Of a stretch of 64,000 nucleotides of DNA, positions 10,095 to 19,507 are shown piece by piece. Positions within the stretch are counted from its first letter, which is position 1; each line of letters opens with the position of its first letter. The position numbers and the translations under genes were made by a program. The DNA is taken from positions 62,001 through 126,000 of the forward strand of contig CALHYE010000002.1 of the NCBI GenBank assembly GCA_938040735.1, read 5' to 3'. The DNA is from an uncultured Bellilinea sp. (GTDB taxonomy: Bacteria > Chloroflexota > Anaerolineae > Anaerolineales > Anaerolineaceae). Below the pieces are notes generated by a model that saw only the letters and a program-made list of their open reading frames with translations, had not been told where the DNA came from and searched no databases.

Positions 10095-10121
10095 ATATTT
10101 TTATGAATACGAGGAAGAAAT

Positions 10122-11171
10122 ATGAAAACTTTTCGGATTTCATTACCATCCAAAGGTCGTTTAGCGGATGAAGCGCTGAACTTTTTGGAATCCTGCGGTT
10201 TGCGTGTTTATAAACCTAATCCACGCCAATATGAGGCAGTCCTGCCGGATTTACCGGATTTGAAAGTCCTCTTTCAAAGACCGGGCGATATTGTTGCCAG
10301 TGTGGCCGACGGGAGCGTTGACTTTGGCATTACCGGTCTGGACATGGTTATGGAAAAGTCCCCAGACCCGACTTCAATTCTGATCCTGCATGAGGCTTTG
10401 GGTTTTGGGGGGTGTACTTTGAGCCTGGCTATCCCGGAGGGCTGGGAGGGGATCGATACCCTGGAAGGATTGGAGACTTATGCCCGCCAATTGGAACGTC
10501 CGTTGCGGGTGGCGACCAAGTTTTCCCGCTTAACCGGTCAGTTTTTGAGCCAACATCAAATCCCTTATACCCTGATTTCTGCGGAAGGGACATTGGAAAC
10601 CGCACCCGCGATTGGATACGCCGACATGATCAGCGATCTGGTGGCATCCGGGCAAACTCTGCGAGACAACCGCTTGAAGGTTGTCGAAGGCGGACAGATT
10701 CTCTCTTCTCAGGCAGCGTTAATCGCAAACTTTTGCCGTCTGAAGGGCAGTCAACCAGCCCAAGCGCTTGCCCGCAACCTGCTGGAATTGATTGAGGCTC
10801 ACCTAAGGGGAAGTACGAATTACTCAGTGTTTGCCAACATGCGCGGGCCTTCGGCGCAGGCGGTTGCTCAACGGATTTTTGACCACAGTACTTTGCATGG
10901 TTTGCAGGGCCCGACAATTTCGCCGGTTTTCACCCCAAGGGGCAATGGGGATTGGTATGCCGTGCATGTGGTGGTCGAAAAACATGAAATTTACCGGGCG
11001 GTTAATGAACTTCGCGCGGTCGGGGGGAGCGGCGTGGTCGTCGTCCCGGTTACCTATATTTTTGATGAGGAGCCCCCGCGCTGCGCAAGAATGACTCAAG
11101 CGCTGCAGATGGATCAGCCGCCAGTACTGACTGCTGTTTTTGGAGAAATGCTTGGAGCAAAAAATGATTGA
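10122..11171 (+). CDS. hisG: ATP phosphoribosyltransferase (long-form HisG)
   Basis: FRISLPSKGRLADEALNFLESCGL, GDIVASVADGSVDFGITGLDMV, C-terminal regulatory-like domain; first gene of his cluster. Confidence 0.92.
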   Translation: MKTFRISLPSKGRLADEALNFLESCGLRVYKPNPRQYEAVLPDLPDLKVLFQRPGDIVASVADGSVDFGITGLDMVMEKSPDPTSILILHEALGFGGCTLSLAIPEGWEGIDTLEGLETYARQLERPLRVATKFSRLTGQFLSQHQIPYTLISAEGTLETAPAIGYADMISDLVASGQTLRDNRLKVVEGGQILSSQAALIANFCRLKGSQPAQALARNLLELIEAHLRGSTNYSVFANMRGPSAQAVAQRIFDHSTLHGLQGPTISPVFTPRGNGDWYAVHVVVEKHEIYRAVNELRAVGGSGVVVVPVTYIFDEEPPRCARMTQALQMDQPPVLTAVFGEMLGAKND

Positions 11172-12288
11172 CGAAGTTCAAAAAAATGTCATTGATCGTT
11201 TTGAGCAAGTTGCGCCCTATACTCCAATTGAGCCGTTTGAAGTCATTGCGCAAAAAGTTGGCCGAAAGCCTGAGGATATTATCAAGTTGGATGCGAATGA
11301 AAATCCCTACGGTCTCTCTCCGTTGGCGCGTGAAGCCATGGCCAATTTGCAATGGGGCAACATTTATCCAGATCCGGAAAGCCGGGCTTTGCGTCAAGCG
11401 ATTGCTACTTTTCTGGGGGTTCCGGTTGAGCAGATTCTGGCGGGAGCCGGCGCAGACGAATTGATTGATTTGGTTTTGCGAGTCATCTTGAAGCCCGGTG
11501 ATGCGGTGCTGGTTGCCCCCCCAACTTTTGGGATGTATGCCTTCGATGCAAAGATCAATGGTGGTCGAGCCCTGGAAGCGCCGCGCCACCCGGATTTCAG
11601 CCTGAATCTGGATGAAATGAGGCGGATTGTGCGCCAGCAAAAACCGCGGGCAGTTCTGTTGGCTTCCCCGAACAACCCGGATGGCAGAATGCTTACAAGG
11701 GAGGAACTGGAAGAAATTTTTTCGTGGGATGTGCTGGTAGTGCTGGATGAAGCCTATATCGAATTCAGCGATGGCGGAAAATTGGGCGAACAATTCACTC
11801 TAATTCGTCGGCCGCTTGAACGCGAGAATGTGATTGTGCTTCGTACTTTCAGCAAATGGGCCGGGCTGGCTGGGCTGCGGGTGGGGTATGGGGTTTTTCC
11901 TCAGTGGATTTTACCGGTCTTGTGGAAGGTGAAGCAGCCTTACAATGTCAATGTGGCCGCCAGCGCGGCGGCAATTGCGTCATTACAGGATTTATCCTGC
12001 CTGACGGAACGGGTGGAAAAAATCCGGTCAGAACGCTCTCGCCTGTTCAATTTGCTCAATCAGGTTGACTGGCTAGAGCCAATTCCTTCGCAGGCAAATT
12101 TTATTTTGTGCCGGGTAAAGGGGCGTTCTGCAAAGGCAGTCAAAGCCGAGTTGATGAAAAAAGGCATCTTTGTGAGGTATTTTGATACACCCTTGCTGCA
12201 AAATTACATCCGTATCAGCGTTGGATTACCCCAGCAGCATGATTTGTTGTTTCAAGTTTTGAGGGAATTGGAGGAATCTTCATTATGA
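11164..12288 (+). CDS. hisC: Histidinol-phosphate aminotransferase
   Basis: IIKLDANENPYGLSPLAREAM, GAGADELIDLVLR, VLDEAYIEF, RTFSKWAGLAGLRVGY; ATG 11164 has SD GGAG. Confidence 0.93.
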   Translation: MIDEVQKNVIDRFEQVAPYTPIEPFEVIAQKVGRKPEDIIKLDANENPYGLSPLAREAMANLQWGNIYPDPESRALRQAIATFLGVPVEQILAGAGADELIDLVLRVILKPGDAVLVAPPTFGMYAFDAKINGGRALEAPRHPDFSLNLDEMRRIVRQQKPRAVLLASPNNPDGRMLTREELEEIFSWDVLVVLDEAYIEFSDGGKLGEQFTLIRRPLERENVIVLRTFSKWAGLAGLRVGYGVFPQWILPVLWKVKQPYNVNVAASAAAIASLQDLSCLTERVEKIRSERSRLFNLLNQVDWLEPIPSQANFILCRVKGRSAKAVKAELMKKGIFVRYFDTPLLQNYIRISVGLPQQHDLLFQVLRELEESSL

Positions 12289-12899
12289 ATGAATTGCAAC
12301 CCAAGGGGCGCACGGCCTCGCTCAGCCGGCAGACTCGCGAAACTTCCATTCAGGTAGAGTTGAATCTGGACGGATCTGGACAGTTCCAGATTCAAACCGG
12401 CATAGGATTTTTCGATCACATGCTGGCTCAACTGGCTTTCCACGGATTGTTTGATTTGCGCATTCAAGCCAATGGAGATTTTGGGGTTGATTTTCACCAT
12501 ACCGTTGAGGATTGCGGGTTGATTTTGGGGGAGGCGTTTGATCGGGCGCTGGGTGAACGCAAGGGTCTGGCGCGCATGGCCGTACAGTACGCGCCCATGG
12601 ATGACAGTCTGGCGCGAGTGGTAGTGGACTTGTCCGGCAGACCCTACAGCGTGATAAAGGCCCGCTGGGCAGCTCATGAAGTTGGCCGCATTCCAATGAG
12701 TTTGTGGGAGCATTTTCTCGAATCGTTTGCGCTGCGTTCCCGTTCAAATTTGCATATCAAGGTTTTATACGGTCGGGATGGGCATCATCAGGTGGAGGCG
12801 GTCTTTAAAGCGCTGGCCAGGTCGCTTTGCGCTGCCAGCCGGTTTGAGCCGCGCCGTTTGGATGAGGTACCTTCCACTAAAGGAGCGCTGAATGTCTGA
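12285..12899 (+). CDS. hisB: Imidazoleglycerol-phosphate dehydratase
   Basis: GIGFFDHMLAQLAFHGLFDL, DFHHTVEDCGLILGEA, GRDGHHQVEAVFKALARSL. Confidence 0.95.
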   Translation: MNELQPKGRTASLSRQTRETSIQVELNLDGSGQFQIQTGIGFFDHMLAQLAFHGLFDLRIQANGDFGVDFHHTVEDCGLILGEAFDRALGERKGLARMAVQYAPMDDSLARVVVDLSGRPYSVIKARWAAHEVGRIPMSLWEHFLESFALRSRSNLHIKVLYGRDGHHQVEAVFKALARSLCAASRFEPRRLDEVPSTKGALNV

Positions 12900-13506
12900 A
12901 AGGATTGTGGTGGTAGATGCCGGGACGGGCAATTTGCGTTCAGTGGTCGGATCTTTGGCCAAAATTGGCGTGCCGGTCAGGCTGACCTCTCAGGCAGAGG
13001 ATGTTTTAAGGGCCGATCGGATTATTTTACCGGGGGTGGGCGCTTTCGGTGAATTTATGCAAGGCCTCAATCAAAATCACTTGGTGGAAGCGTTGAAGGA
13101 CTTTATCCAAAGCGGGCGGCCGCTGTTGGGGATTTGTGTGGGAATGCAAGCTTTAATGGAAATCAGCGAGGAATTGGGACAATACCCGGGCCTGGCTATC
13201 TTCAAGGGGCAGGTTGTGCGTTTTCCATCTCTCCGGGCTTACAAAGTGCCGCATACCGGCTGGAATCAAATTTGGATTCGGCAAGTTTCACCCCTAACAA
13301 AGGGACTTCCCAGCGGTTTTTATGTTTATTTTAACCACAGTTATTACTGCCAACCGCAGAATGGTGAATTTGTGCTTGCCACAACTGATTATGCAGTTGA
13401 TTTTTGCAGCATCATCGGTCAGGAGGCTCTATTTGGGGTTCAATTTCATCCTGAAAAGAGCCAGGCTGCCGGTGAAATTTTGTTGAAAAATTTTGTGAAC
13501 ATCTAG
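12892..13506 (+). CDS. hisH: Imidazole glycerol phosphate synthase glutaminase subunit
   Basis: VVDAGTGNLRSV, RIILPGVGAFGEFM, LLGICVGMQAL, FGVQFHPEKSQAAG. Confidence 0.95.
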   Translation: MSERIVVVDAGTGNLRSVVGSLAKIGVPVRLTSQAEDVLRADRIILPGVGAFGEFMQGLNQNHLVEALKDFIQSGRPLLGICVGMQALMEISEELGQYPGLAIFKGQVVRFPSLRAYKVPHTGWNQIWIRQVSPLTKGLPSGFYVYFNHSYYCQPQNGEFVLATTDYAVDFCSIIGQEALFGVQFHPEKSQAAGEILLKNFVNI

Positions 13507-14274
13507 ATGAGGCAGACGGAGATGAATGATTTTACGATTTACCCGGCGATTGACCTACGGGATGGAAAAGTAGTTCGATTGGAGTTGGGAGACCCCTCTC
13601 GTCAGATAATATTCAGTCATGATCCCGCCGAAGCAGCCTATCGCTTCTTCAGCGCTGGCGCAAAATGGCTGCACGTTGTTAATTTAGACGGGGCTTTTGG
13701 CGATGAACGCCGGGCGAGGAGAAATGAAACCGCCCTTGCTCAGATCTTGGAAATCACCCCGGAATTTGATGGAAAAATTCAGGTAGGGGGAGGCCTGCGC
13801 TCGCTGAAGTCCATTGAGCGCCTGTTAGCAATGGGAGTCAAGCGGGTTATTCTTGGCACACTGGCTGTGGAACAACCGCAGGCGGTGATTGAGAGTATTC
13901 GACGATGGGGGGCAGATCGCATTGCGGTGAGTGCCGATCTACGCGCCGGGAAAATCCAAACTCACGGATGGCGGCAAAGTGCAGAAATGCAGCCAGAAAA
14001 GTGGCTTCAACAAATGGCTGATGAAGGTTTGCGTTGGGTGGTTGTGACCGATGTTGAGCGAGATGGCATGTTGAACGGTGCTAATCCTGAGATAGCCGTT
14101 TGGCTTCAACGGGACTCAAGACTGCGAGCGATACTGGCGGGTGGAGTCAGCCGTATGGCGGATATTCAGGCTGCCAGACGTAGCGGACTGGCAGGGGTGA
14201 TTATCGGCCGCGCTCTGTACAGCGGTGAATTGAACTTAACCGAAGTGTTCAAGGAGATTGCGAATGCTGGCTAA
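13507..14274 (+). CDS. hisA: HisA isomerase (5'-ProFAR isomerase); start may be 13522
   Basis: [54 protein letters not shown]. Confidence 0.94.
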   Translation: MRQTEMNDFTIYPAIDLRDGKVVRLELGDPSRQIIFSHDPAEAAYRFFSAGAKWLHVVNLDGAFGDERRARRNETALAQILEITPEFDGKIQVGGGLRSLKSIERLLAMGVKRVILGTLAVEQPQAVIESIRRWGADRIAVSADLRAGKIQTHGWRQSAEMQPEKWLQQMADEGLRWVVVTDVERDGMLNGANPEIAVWLQRDSRLRAILAGGVSRMADIQAARRSGLAGVIIGRALYSGELNLTEVFKEIANAG

Positions 14275-15052
14275 ACGAATCATTCCTTGTTTAGATATCA
14301 AAGATGGACGAGTGGTGAAGGGGATTCACTTTATTTCCCTGCGGGATGCCGGCGATCCACTCCAGCAGGCAGCCCTGTATGATGCGATGGGCGCGGATGA
14401 ACTGGTCTTTTTAGATATCCAGGCAACGCCGGAGGGGCGTAAGACGGTGGTGGAATTGGTTTCTCGCGTGGCAGAGGAAATTCGGATGCCTCTTACGGTG
14501 GGGGGTGGGGTGCGCAATGTGGAGGATATGCGTCGTTTGTTACTGGCGGGTGCGGATAAGATTAGCATCAATTCGGCTGCGGTGCGCAATCCGCAAATCC
14601 TGAGTGAAGGCGCAGACCGGTTTGGCAGTCAGTGTGTTGTGCTGGCTGTTGATGTAAGGAGAATCAAAGATGGAACCAATTCGCCTCGCTGGGAGGTTGT
14701 CGTTGACGGCGGCCGGACTCCGACGGGATTAGATGCGCTCGAGTGGGCGCAGCAAGCCGTCCGTTTGGGCGCTGGCGAAATCCTCCTGACCAGCATGGAT
14801 CGGGATGGCACAAGGGCCGGTTATGACATCGAATTGACGCGCGCTTTTAGCCAAAACTTGCCGGTTCCGATCATTGCATCAGGCGGGGCAGGCCAAATGG
14901 ATCATTTTGCTGAAGTGTTTGATGCGGGTGGTGCGGATGCAGCGTTGGCAGCCACCCTGTTTCATGATGGGATCATCCGTATCCCTGAACTTAAGGACTA
15001 TTTGTCTCAACAAGGGATACCTGTCCGCCAGGTGGAGAAAGGAACAAGATGA
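14264..15052 (+). CDS. hisF: Imidazole glycerol phosphate synthase cyclase subunit
   Basis: [67 protein letters not shown]. Confidence 0.96.
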   Translation: MLAKRIIPCLDIKDGRVVKGIHFISLRDAGDPLQQAALYDAMGADELVFLDIQATPEGRKTVVELVSRVAEEIRMPLTVGGGVRNVEDMRRLLLAGADKISINSAAVRNPQILSEGADRFGSQCVVLAVDVRRIKDGTNSPRWEVVVDGGRTPTGLDALEWAQQAVRLGAGEILLTSMDRDGTRAGYDIELTRAFSQNLPVPIIASGGAGQMDHFAEVFDAGGADAALAATLFHDGIIRIPELKDYLSQQGIPVRQVEKGTR

Positions 15053-15387
15053 TGAACGGAGAAAATGGTCTAGAGTTTAATGAACAAGGCTTAATTCCTG
15101 CGATTATTCAGGATGCTTTTAGTCAACAGGTGTTAATGCTGGGATGGATGAACCGCGAGGCATTTGAATTGACCTGCAGCACAGGACTGGTGCATTTCTG
15201 GTCGCGCAGCCGGCAGCGTTTGTGGAAGAAAGGCGAAACCTCGGGGAATCTGATGCAAGTGGTGGAGTTGATGTTGGATTGCGACCGGGACGCGCTTTTG
15301 GTGAGAGTGTTGCGCAAGGGTCCGGCATGCCATACGGGATTGGTAACTTGTTTTCATAACCCAATCGAAAAGGAGAGCGGGGAATAA
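15049..15387 (+). CDS. hisI: Phosphoribosyl-AMP cyclohydrolase
   Basis: [50 protein letters not shown]. Confidence 0.95.
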   Translation: MMNGENGLEFNEQGLIPAIIQDAFSQQVLMLGWMNREAFELTCSTGLVHFWSRSRQRLWKKGETSGNLMQVVELMLDCDRDALLVRVLRKGPACHTGLVTCFHNPIEKESGE

Positions 15388-15668
15388 TGCAATTTCTTAT
15401 TGAACTGAGCCATGTCATTGAAGAACGGCAAAAAAGCCCTCGAGAGGGGTCCTATACCTGCCAGCTATTTGCCAGCGGGGAAGATGAAATCCTCAAAAAA
15501 GTGGGGGAAGAAGCCATTGAAGTTATTCTGGCGGCAAAGGGCCAGGGCCATCAGCGGATTGTGGAAGAGGTCAGCGATCTTTTGTACCATTTACTAGTGC
15601 TGCTTTCATTCAAGCAAGTTGGATTGGATGAAATTGAAACAGAATTGCGCCGGCGTCATGGAGGTTGA
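15387..15668 (+). CDS. hisE: Phosphoribosyl-ATP pyrophosphatase
   Basis: SYTCQLFASGEDEILKKVGEEAIEVILAAKGQGHQRIVEEVSDLLYHLLVLL. Confidence 0.95.
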   Translation: MQFLIELSHVIEERQKSPREGSYTCQLFASGEDEILKKVGEEAIEVILAAKGQGHQRIVEEVSDLLYHLLVLLSFKQVGLDEIETELRRRHGG

Positions 15669-15745
15669 AACTCGCACAGGATTTATGCTCAAATAAAATT
15701 AAATGCCGGTAAAATCTTCCATTCAGGAAAAATAGGATTATAATG

Positions 15746-15938
15746 TTTCTAATCCATTTGCCCGGTTACAGGCAAACTGCTTGAGTTTGCACTGACCCGA
15801 AAGTTGCCCTGGCAAGGCATGCGTCTGTCCGTTACGCACCTTAAGAATGCTGTAACGAAAAATCTGGCAGCCACATGGCGGCTGGATGATTTTTGGCGCC
15901 GCTTTTCCTTTAAGCGGATTTGCGGAGCCAATTTTTTT
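15746..15938 (+). ncRNA. Candidate structured RNA (unidentified), or long structured leader of the downstream SET gene
   Basis: TATAAT-like box just upstream, serial hairpins (TTTGCC/GGCAAA; GCAAACT/AGTTTGC; CGTTACGCA/TGCtGTAACG; AAAAATC..CAGCC/GGCTG..GATTTTT; CCGCTT/AAGCGG inside TTGGC/GCCAA) and a terminal T7; no supported coding frame. Confidence 0.35.
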
Positions 15939-16139
15939 GCCTCGACATTGCGCCGCAGAATAAGATCATCACAGGAATTGCGGTAAGGCGGTCGTTATGG
16001 CGTGTTTTTTGTGGACAAACCCCTTGTTGGGCTTGTCCGGGACAGGCTCATGGTGAATAACCATGGCAATTTAACCAAAGACCGGGCGTCTCCGGCGAGG
16101 TTAATAATAAAATATCTATTTTCACTTCGAAGGAGAAAA

Positions 16140-16709
16140 ATGGAGATTCAAACATTTTCATATTGCTCTCCAAAATTGGAGTTGCGTCCGTGTCCGGAAA
16201 AAGGGGGATTTGGTTTATTTGCAATCGAACCGATCAGTGCGGGTGAGTTGTTGGCGATGTGGGGCGGGCAGGTAGTAACCAGCGAACAATTACAGTATCT
16301 GCCGGTTGATCGTCAGACGCATGGCATTCAAATTCACGAAGATTTGTATCTGGTGCCGGTTACCCATGGCGAACCTGCCGATTATTTCAACCATTCTTGC
16401 AATCCCAATTGCGGTTTGGATTCCCCAATCTCTCTGGTAGCCATGCGGGATATTGAAGTTGGAGAGGAAGCCTGCTTTGATTATGCCATGAGCGACTCCT
16501 CGGATTACGACGAATTTGAGTGCCGCTGCGGGGCTGCCAACTGCCGCAAAACGATTACGGGCCGGGATTGGATGATATCCGAATTGCAGGAAAGATATTT
16601 TGGATTTTTCTCTCCGTATCTTCAGCGGCGAATCGAAAAAATGCGCGAAGAAATTCGGCTCAAAGGGAACGGCAGGAAAGCCCCCAAAAATGTGGACGAA
16701 CGAAAATAG
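16140..16709 (+). CDS. SET-domain protein-lysine methyltransferase-like protein
   Basis: GFGLFAIEPISAGELLAMWGG, DYFNHSCNPNCGLD, DIEVGEEACFDYAMSD, CRCGAANCRKTITGRDW; ATG 16140 preceded by GAAGGAG. Confidence 0.9.
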   Translation: MEIQTFSYCSPKLELRPCPEKGGFGLFAIEPISAGELLAMWGGQVVTSEQLQYLPVDRQTHGIQIHEDLYLVPVTHGEPADYFNHSCNPNCGLDSPISLVAMRDIEVGEEACFDYAMSDSSDYDEFECRCGAANCRKTITGRDWMISELQERYFGFFSPYLQRRIEKMREEIRLKGNGRKAPKNVDERK

Positions 16710-16726
16710 AAGATTGAGGTCTTAAC

Positions 16727-17521
16727 TTGGGTGTTATTTCCCTGTTGACTGATTTTGGTGACCAGGATGCGTTTGTCGGCATCATGAAAGGGGTGATCTG
16801 GAAGATTGCCCCTCAGGTTCAAATTGCCGATCTCACTCACTGGATCGAACCACAAAATGTTTTACGAGGCGCTCTAATTCTGGGGCAGGCTTACCGGTAT
16901 TTTCCTGAGGGAAGCGTGCATGTTGTGGTCGTGGATCCGGGGGTTGGCACTCAACGAAGAGCAGTGGCGGCTAAAATCGGTCATTTTTATTTTGTCGCAC
17001 CGGATAACGGATTGCTGACCTTGCCGATTGAATGGGCAGAGAAAGCCGGGGATGTGATACATGCGGTTGAGTTGAACAATCCGCGTTTCTGGCTTCCAGA
17101 GGTGAGTCGCACCTTTCATGGCAGGGATATCTTTGCGCCGTGTGCGGCTCATTTAGCAAATGGCACACCGCTGGATGAGCTGGGGAGCAGACTGGAAAGC
17201 CGCGAGCTTTTGCGCATAGACATTCCAAAACCTCGCCGCACGCCAACCGGCTGGCAGGCGCAGGTATTGATGGCTGATGTGTTTGGGAACTTAATCAGCA
17301 ACCTTACCACGGAAGATGTGGGCGAGGAGAGAATTCGCAAAGTGGTGATCTCCGGCGCCTCCATTGAGCGGTTTGCGCGCACCTTCGGGGAAGCGCCAGC
17401 CGGGTCTCTTATCACGATGTTCGACAGTTCCGGTTATTTGAGCGTTTGTGTGGTCAATGGCAATGCGCAGAAACAATTAAACGTTCGGGCTGGTGACCCG
17501 ATGGAAGTGATCACTGAGTAA
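16727..17521 (+). CDS. SAM hydroxide adenosyltransferase / DUF62 family (SAM hydrolase)
   Basis: ISLLTDFGDQDAFVGIMKG, VHVVVVDPGVGTQRRAVA, VAPDNGLLT, RTFHGRDIFAPCAAHLANG; TTG start. Confidence 0.9.
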   Translation: MGVISLLTDFGDQDAFVGIMKGVIWKIAPQVQIADLTHWIEPQNVLRGALILGQAYRYFPEGSVHVVVVDPGVGTQRRAVAAKIGHFYFVAPDNGLLTLPIEWAEKAGDVIHAVELNNPRFWLPEVSRTFHGRDIFAPCAAHLANGTPLDELGSRLESRELLRIDIPKPRRTPTGWQAQVLMADVFGNLISNLTTEDVGEERIRKVVISGASIERFARTFGEAPAGSLITMFDSSGYLSVCVVNGNAQKQLNVRAGDPMEVITE

Positions 17522-17536
17522 GTAAATGCTTCGGCC

Positions 17537-18916
17537 CTATGCGTTTTCCCGCCCGTACAAATCCAAAATGCGGGCAATATGTTGAGCGCCCTTCAAATAT
17601 AAATCCAGCCGGATATTTTCATTTGGAGCATGTGCCTGCGAGCCGGGGTAGCCGATCCCGGCAGTGACAATTGGCAAGTGCAGGGTTTCCAAGAAAAGGT
17701 GGTTTGGGCCTGAACCGCCGCTCATCGGGATCATCTGCATCGGTTGTCCGTAAACTTCGGCAGCCGATTCGACCACTAATTTGACAAAGGGATGATCCGG
17801 ATCGGTACGCGCGGGTGCCTCACCGCCAAGGTAGGTGATTTGAACATCTTGAAAGCCCTGATTATCCAGGTGCTGGCGTAATTGCCCCAGCACCTCCTCG
17901 GGAGTCTGATCCGGCACCAGTCGAAAATCTACCTTTGCGCTGGCGCGGGCGGGCAAAACGGTTTTTGAGCCGCTTCCCTGATAGCCGGAAGTCAATCCGC
18001 AAATCGTGCAGGTTGGCATCATACTCTCGGCAACTCGCAATTCTACCCCGCCGGTCATGCCTTTGAGAAATTCTTTGATCCCATAGCGGCTGCGGTATTC
18101 CTCTGCGGTTTCCGGCATTAATTCAAATAATTCAAGATCGCGTTGGGATGGTGGACGGACCTTATCGTAAAAGCCGGGCAGGTTAATAGTTTCATCCGGA
18201 GATTTGAGGGTACTTAATGCCCAAACCAGCCGCCAGGCGGCATTGGGAAAAATAGAACCGCCCAAACCAGAGTGAACATCCTGATTGGCGGTTTCCACGC
18301 TGAGTTCTACATAACACAATCCGCGCAGCCCCAAATACTGAAGCGGGACGTCGCGGTGATCTACTCCGCCAAATTCCCAAATACAGGCATCAGCGCTTAA
18401 TTCGGCAGCGTGCTTTTGCATAAACGGTTTGAGATGGGGACTGCCAACTTCCTCTTCACCCTCGACGACAAAACGGACATTGCAGGGCAGCTCTCCCTGT
18501 TCGGCAAGCAAAGCATCTATGGCAAACAACCGGCTGACAAAGTGACCTTTATCATCGCTTACACCCCGCACAAACAACTTTCCATCACGCAGAGTGGGTT
18601 GGAAAGGCGGGGAGTCCCACAATTCGAGCGGTTCCGGCGGCTGGACATCGTAATGATTGTAAAACAGGATCGTGCGGGGCGATTTTCCCGCTCGAAAGGC
18701 GGTAACAACGGGCGCGCCATCGGTAGGGATGATCTGAGTTTCAAACCCCCGCTTTTTTAGCATCCTTTCCACCATTTGGGCGGTTTCTTCAATACCCCAA
18801 TTTTGGGCGGAAACGCTGGGTTGTTCGCAAAGACGACTTAATTCCGAGATGTTTTGGTCAAGATGTTCTTCCAGATAACGATCTATACGGCTCATTTGGG
18901 TCACGGCTGCCTCCAA
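17537..18916 (-). CDS. M20 family dipeptidase/metallopeptidase
   Basis: TILFYNHYDVQPPEPLELWDSPPFQPTLRDGKLFVRGVSDDKG, VVEGEEEVGSPHL; the true start may be GTG 18904 or ATG 18895. Confidence 0.92.
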   Translation of the reverse strand: MEAAVTQMSRIDRYLEEHLDQNISELSRLCEQPSVSAQNWGIEETAQMVERMLKKRGFETQIIPTDGAPVVTAFRAGKSPRTILFYNHYDVQPPEPLELWDSPPFQPTLRDGKLFVRGVSDDKGHFVSRLFAIDALLAEQGELPCNVRFVVEGEEEVGSPHLKPFMQKHAAELSADACIWEFGGVDHRDVPLQYLGLRGLCYVELSVETANQDVHSGLGGSIFPNAAWRLVWALSTLKSPDETINLPGFYDKVRPPSQRDLELFELMPETAEEYRSRYGIKEFLKGMTGGVELRVAESMMPTCTICGLTSGYQGSGSKTVLPARASAKVDFRLVPDQTPEEVLGQLRQHLDNQGFQDVQITYLGGEAPARTDPDHPFVKLVVESAAEVYGQPMQMIPMSGGSGPNHLFLETLHLPIVTAGIGYPGSQAHAPNENIRLDLYLKGAQHIARILDLYGRENA

Positions 18917-18931
18917 AAGTATGAGGGAATG

Positions 18932-19507
18932 CTAAAAAGGGAACAAATTGAGTACAAACGATCCGCCGTAAGAGAACAAAAGCATCTTCAATACTTTACC
19001 AATCCATGAGAAGAGCAAAAACTGCCAGAGCGGCATTTTGAGGATACCGGCAGTAATACCAGCAACATCAAAGAGCGGATTAGGCACAAAAGAAAGCACT
19101 AAAATCGTTATCGGTCCGTATTTACGCATCCATAATTCAAAGCGATCACTCCATTGGGTTTTTTCGACAATTCCTTGTCCACTAAAACCGGCCAGATAAC
19201 CCGAAAGCTCCCCCAATGCAGCGCCCGTACCCGCCGCAACAGCCACCCAGAAGGGGTTAAACACTGCCCCCATTGCCGATGTGAACAAAACCCCCGGCAC
19301 GGGCAAAATTAATGTTGCGTTTGCCAGCAAGGAAACCAGAAAAATACCGGGGTAGCCCAGGGCTTCTAATTCGCGGACTTTTTCGCGGTTGAGATAGAGG
19401 AGAACCGTCAAACCCACCACGAAGATCAGGGCAAGGATGCGAGCAATTTTGAGGCGGGTTTGTTTATTCATCCGGGCTTTGGTTTTTGTTTTCCAAAAGA
19501 GTTTCAA
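18932..19507 (-). CDS. VTT/DedA-like (SNARE-associated) membrane protein
   Basis: GAALGELSGYLAGFSGQG, FVPNPLFDVAGITAGILKMPLWQFLLFSWIGK; multiple TM helices. Confidence 0.8.
   Translation of the reverse strand: MKLFWKTKTKARMNKQTRLKIARILALIFVVGLTVLLYLNREKVRELEALGYPGIFLVSLLANATLILPVPGVLFTSAMGAVFNPFWVAVAAGTGAALGELSGYLAGFSGQGIVEKTQWSDRFELWMRKYGPITILVLSFVPNPLFDVAGITAGILKMPLWQFLLFSWIGKVLKMLLFSYGGSFVLNLFPF

Noticed and set aside
15804-15986. 60-aa ORF (MPWQGMRLSVTHLK...) and the antisense 15749-15931 ORF
   Set aside because: No recognisable protein features and the region is dominated by hairpins ending in a T7 tract.
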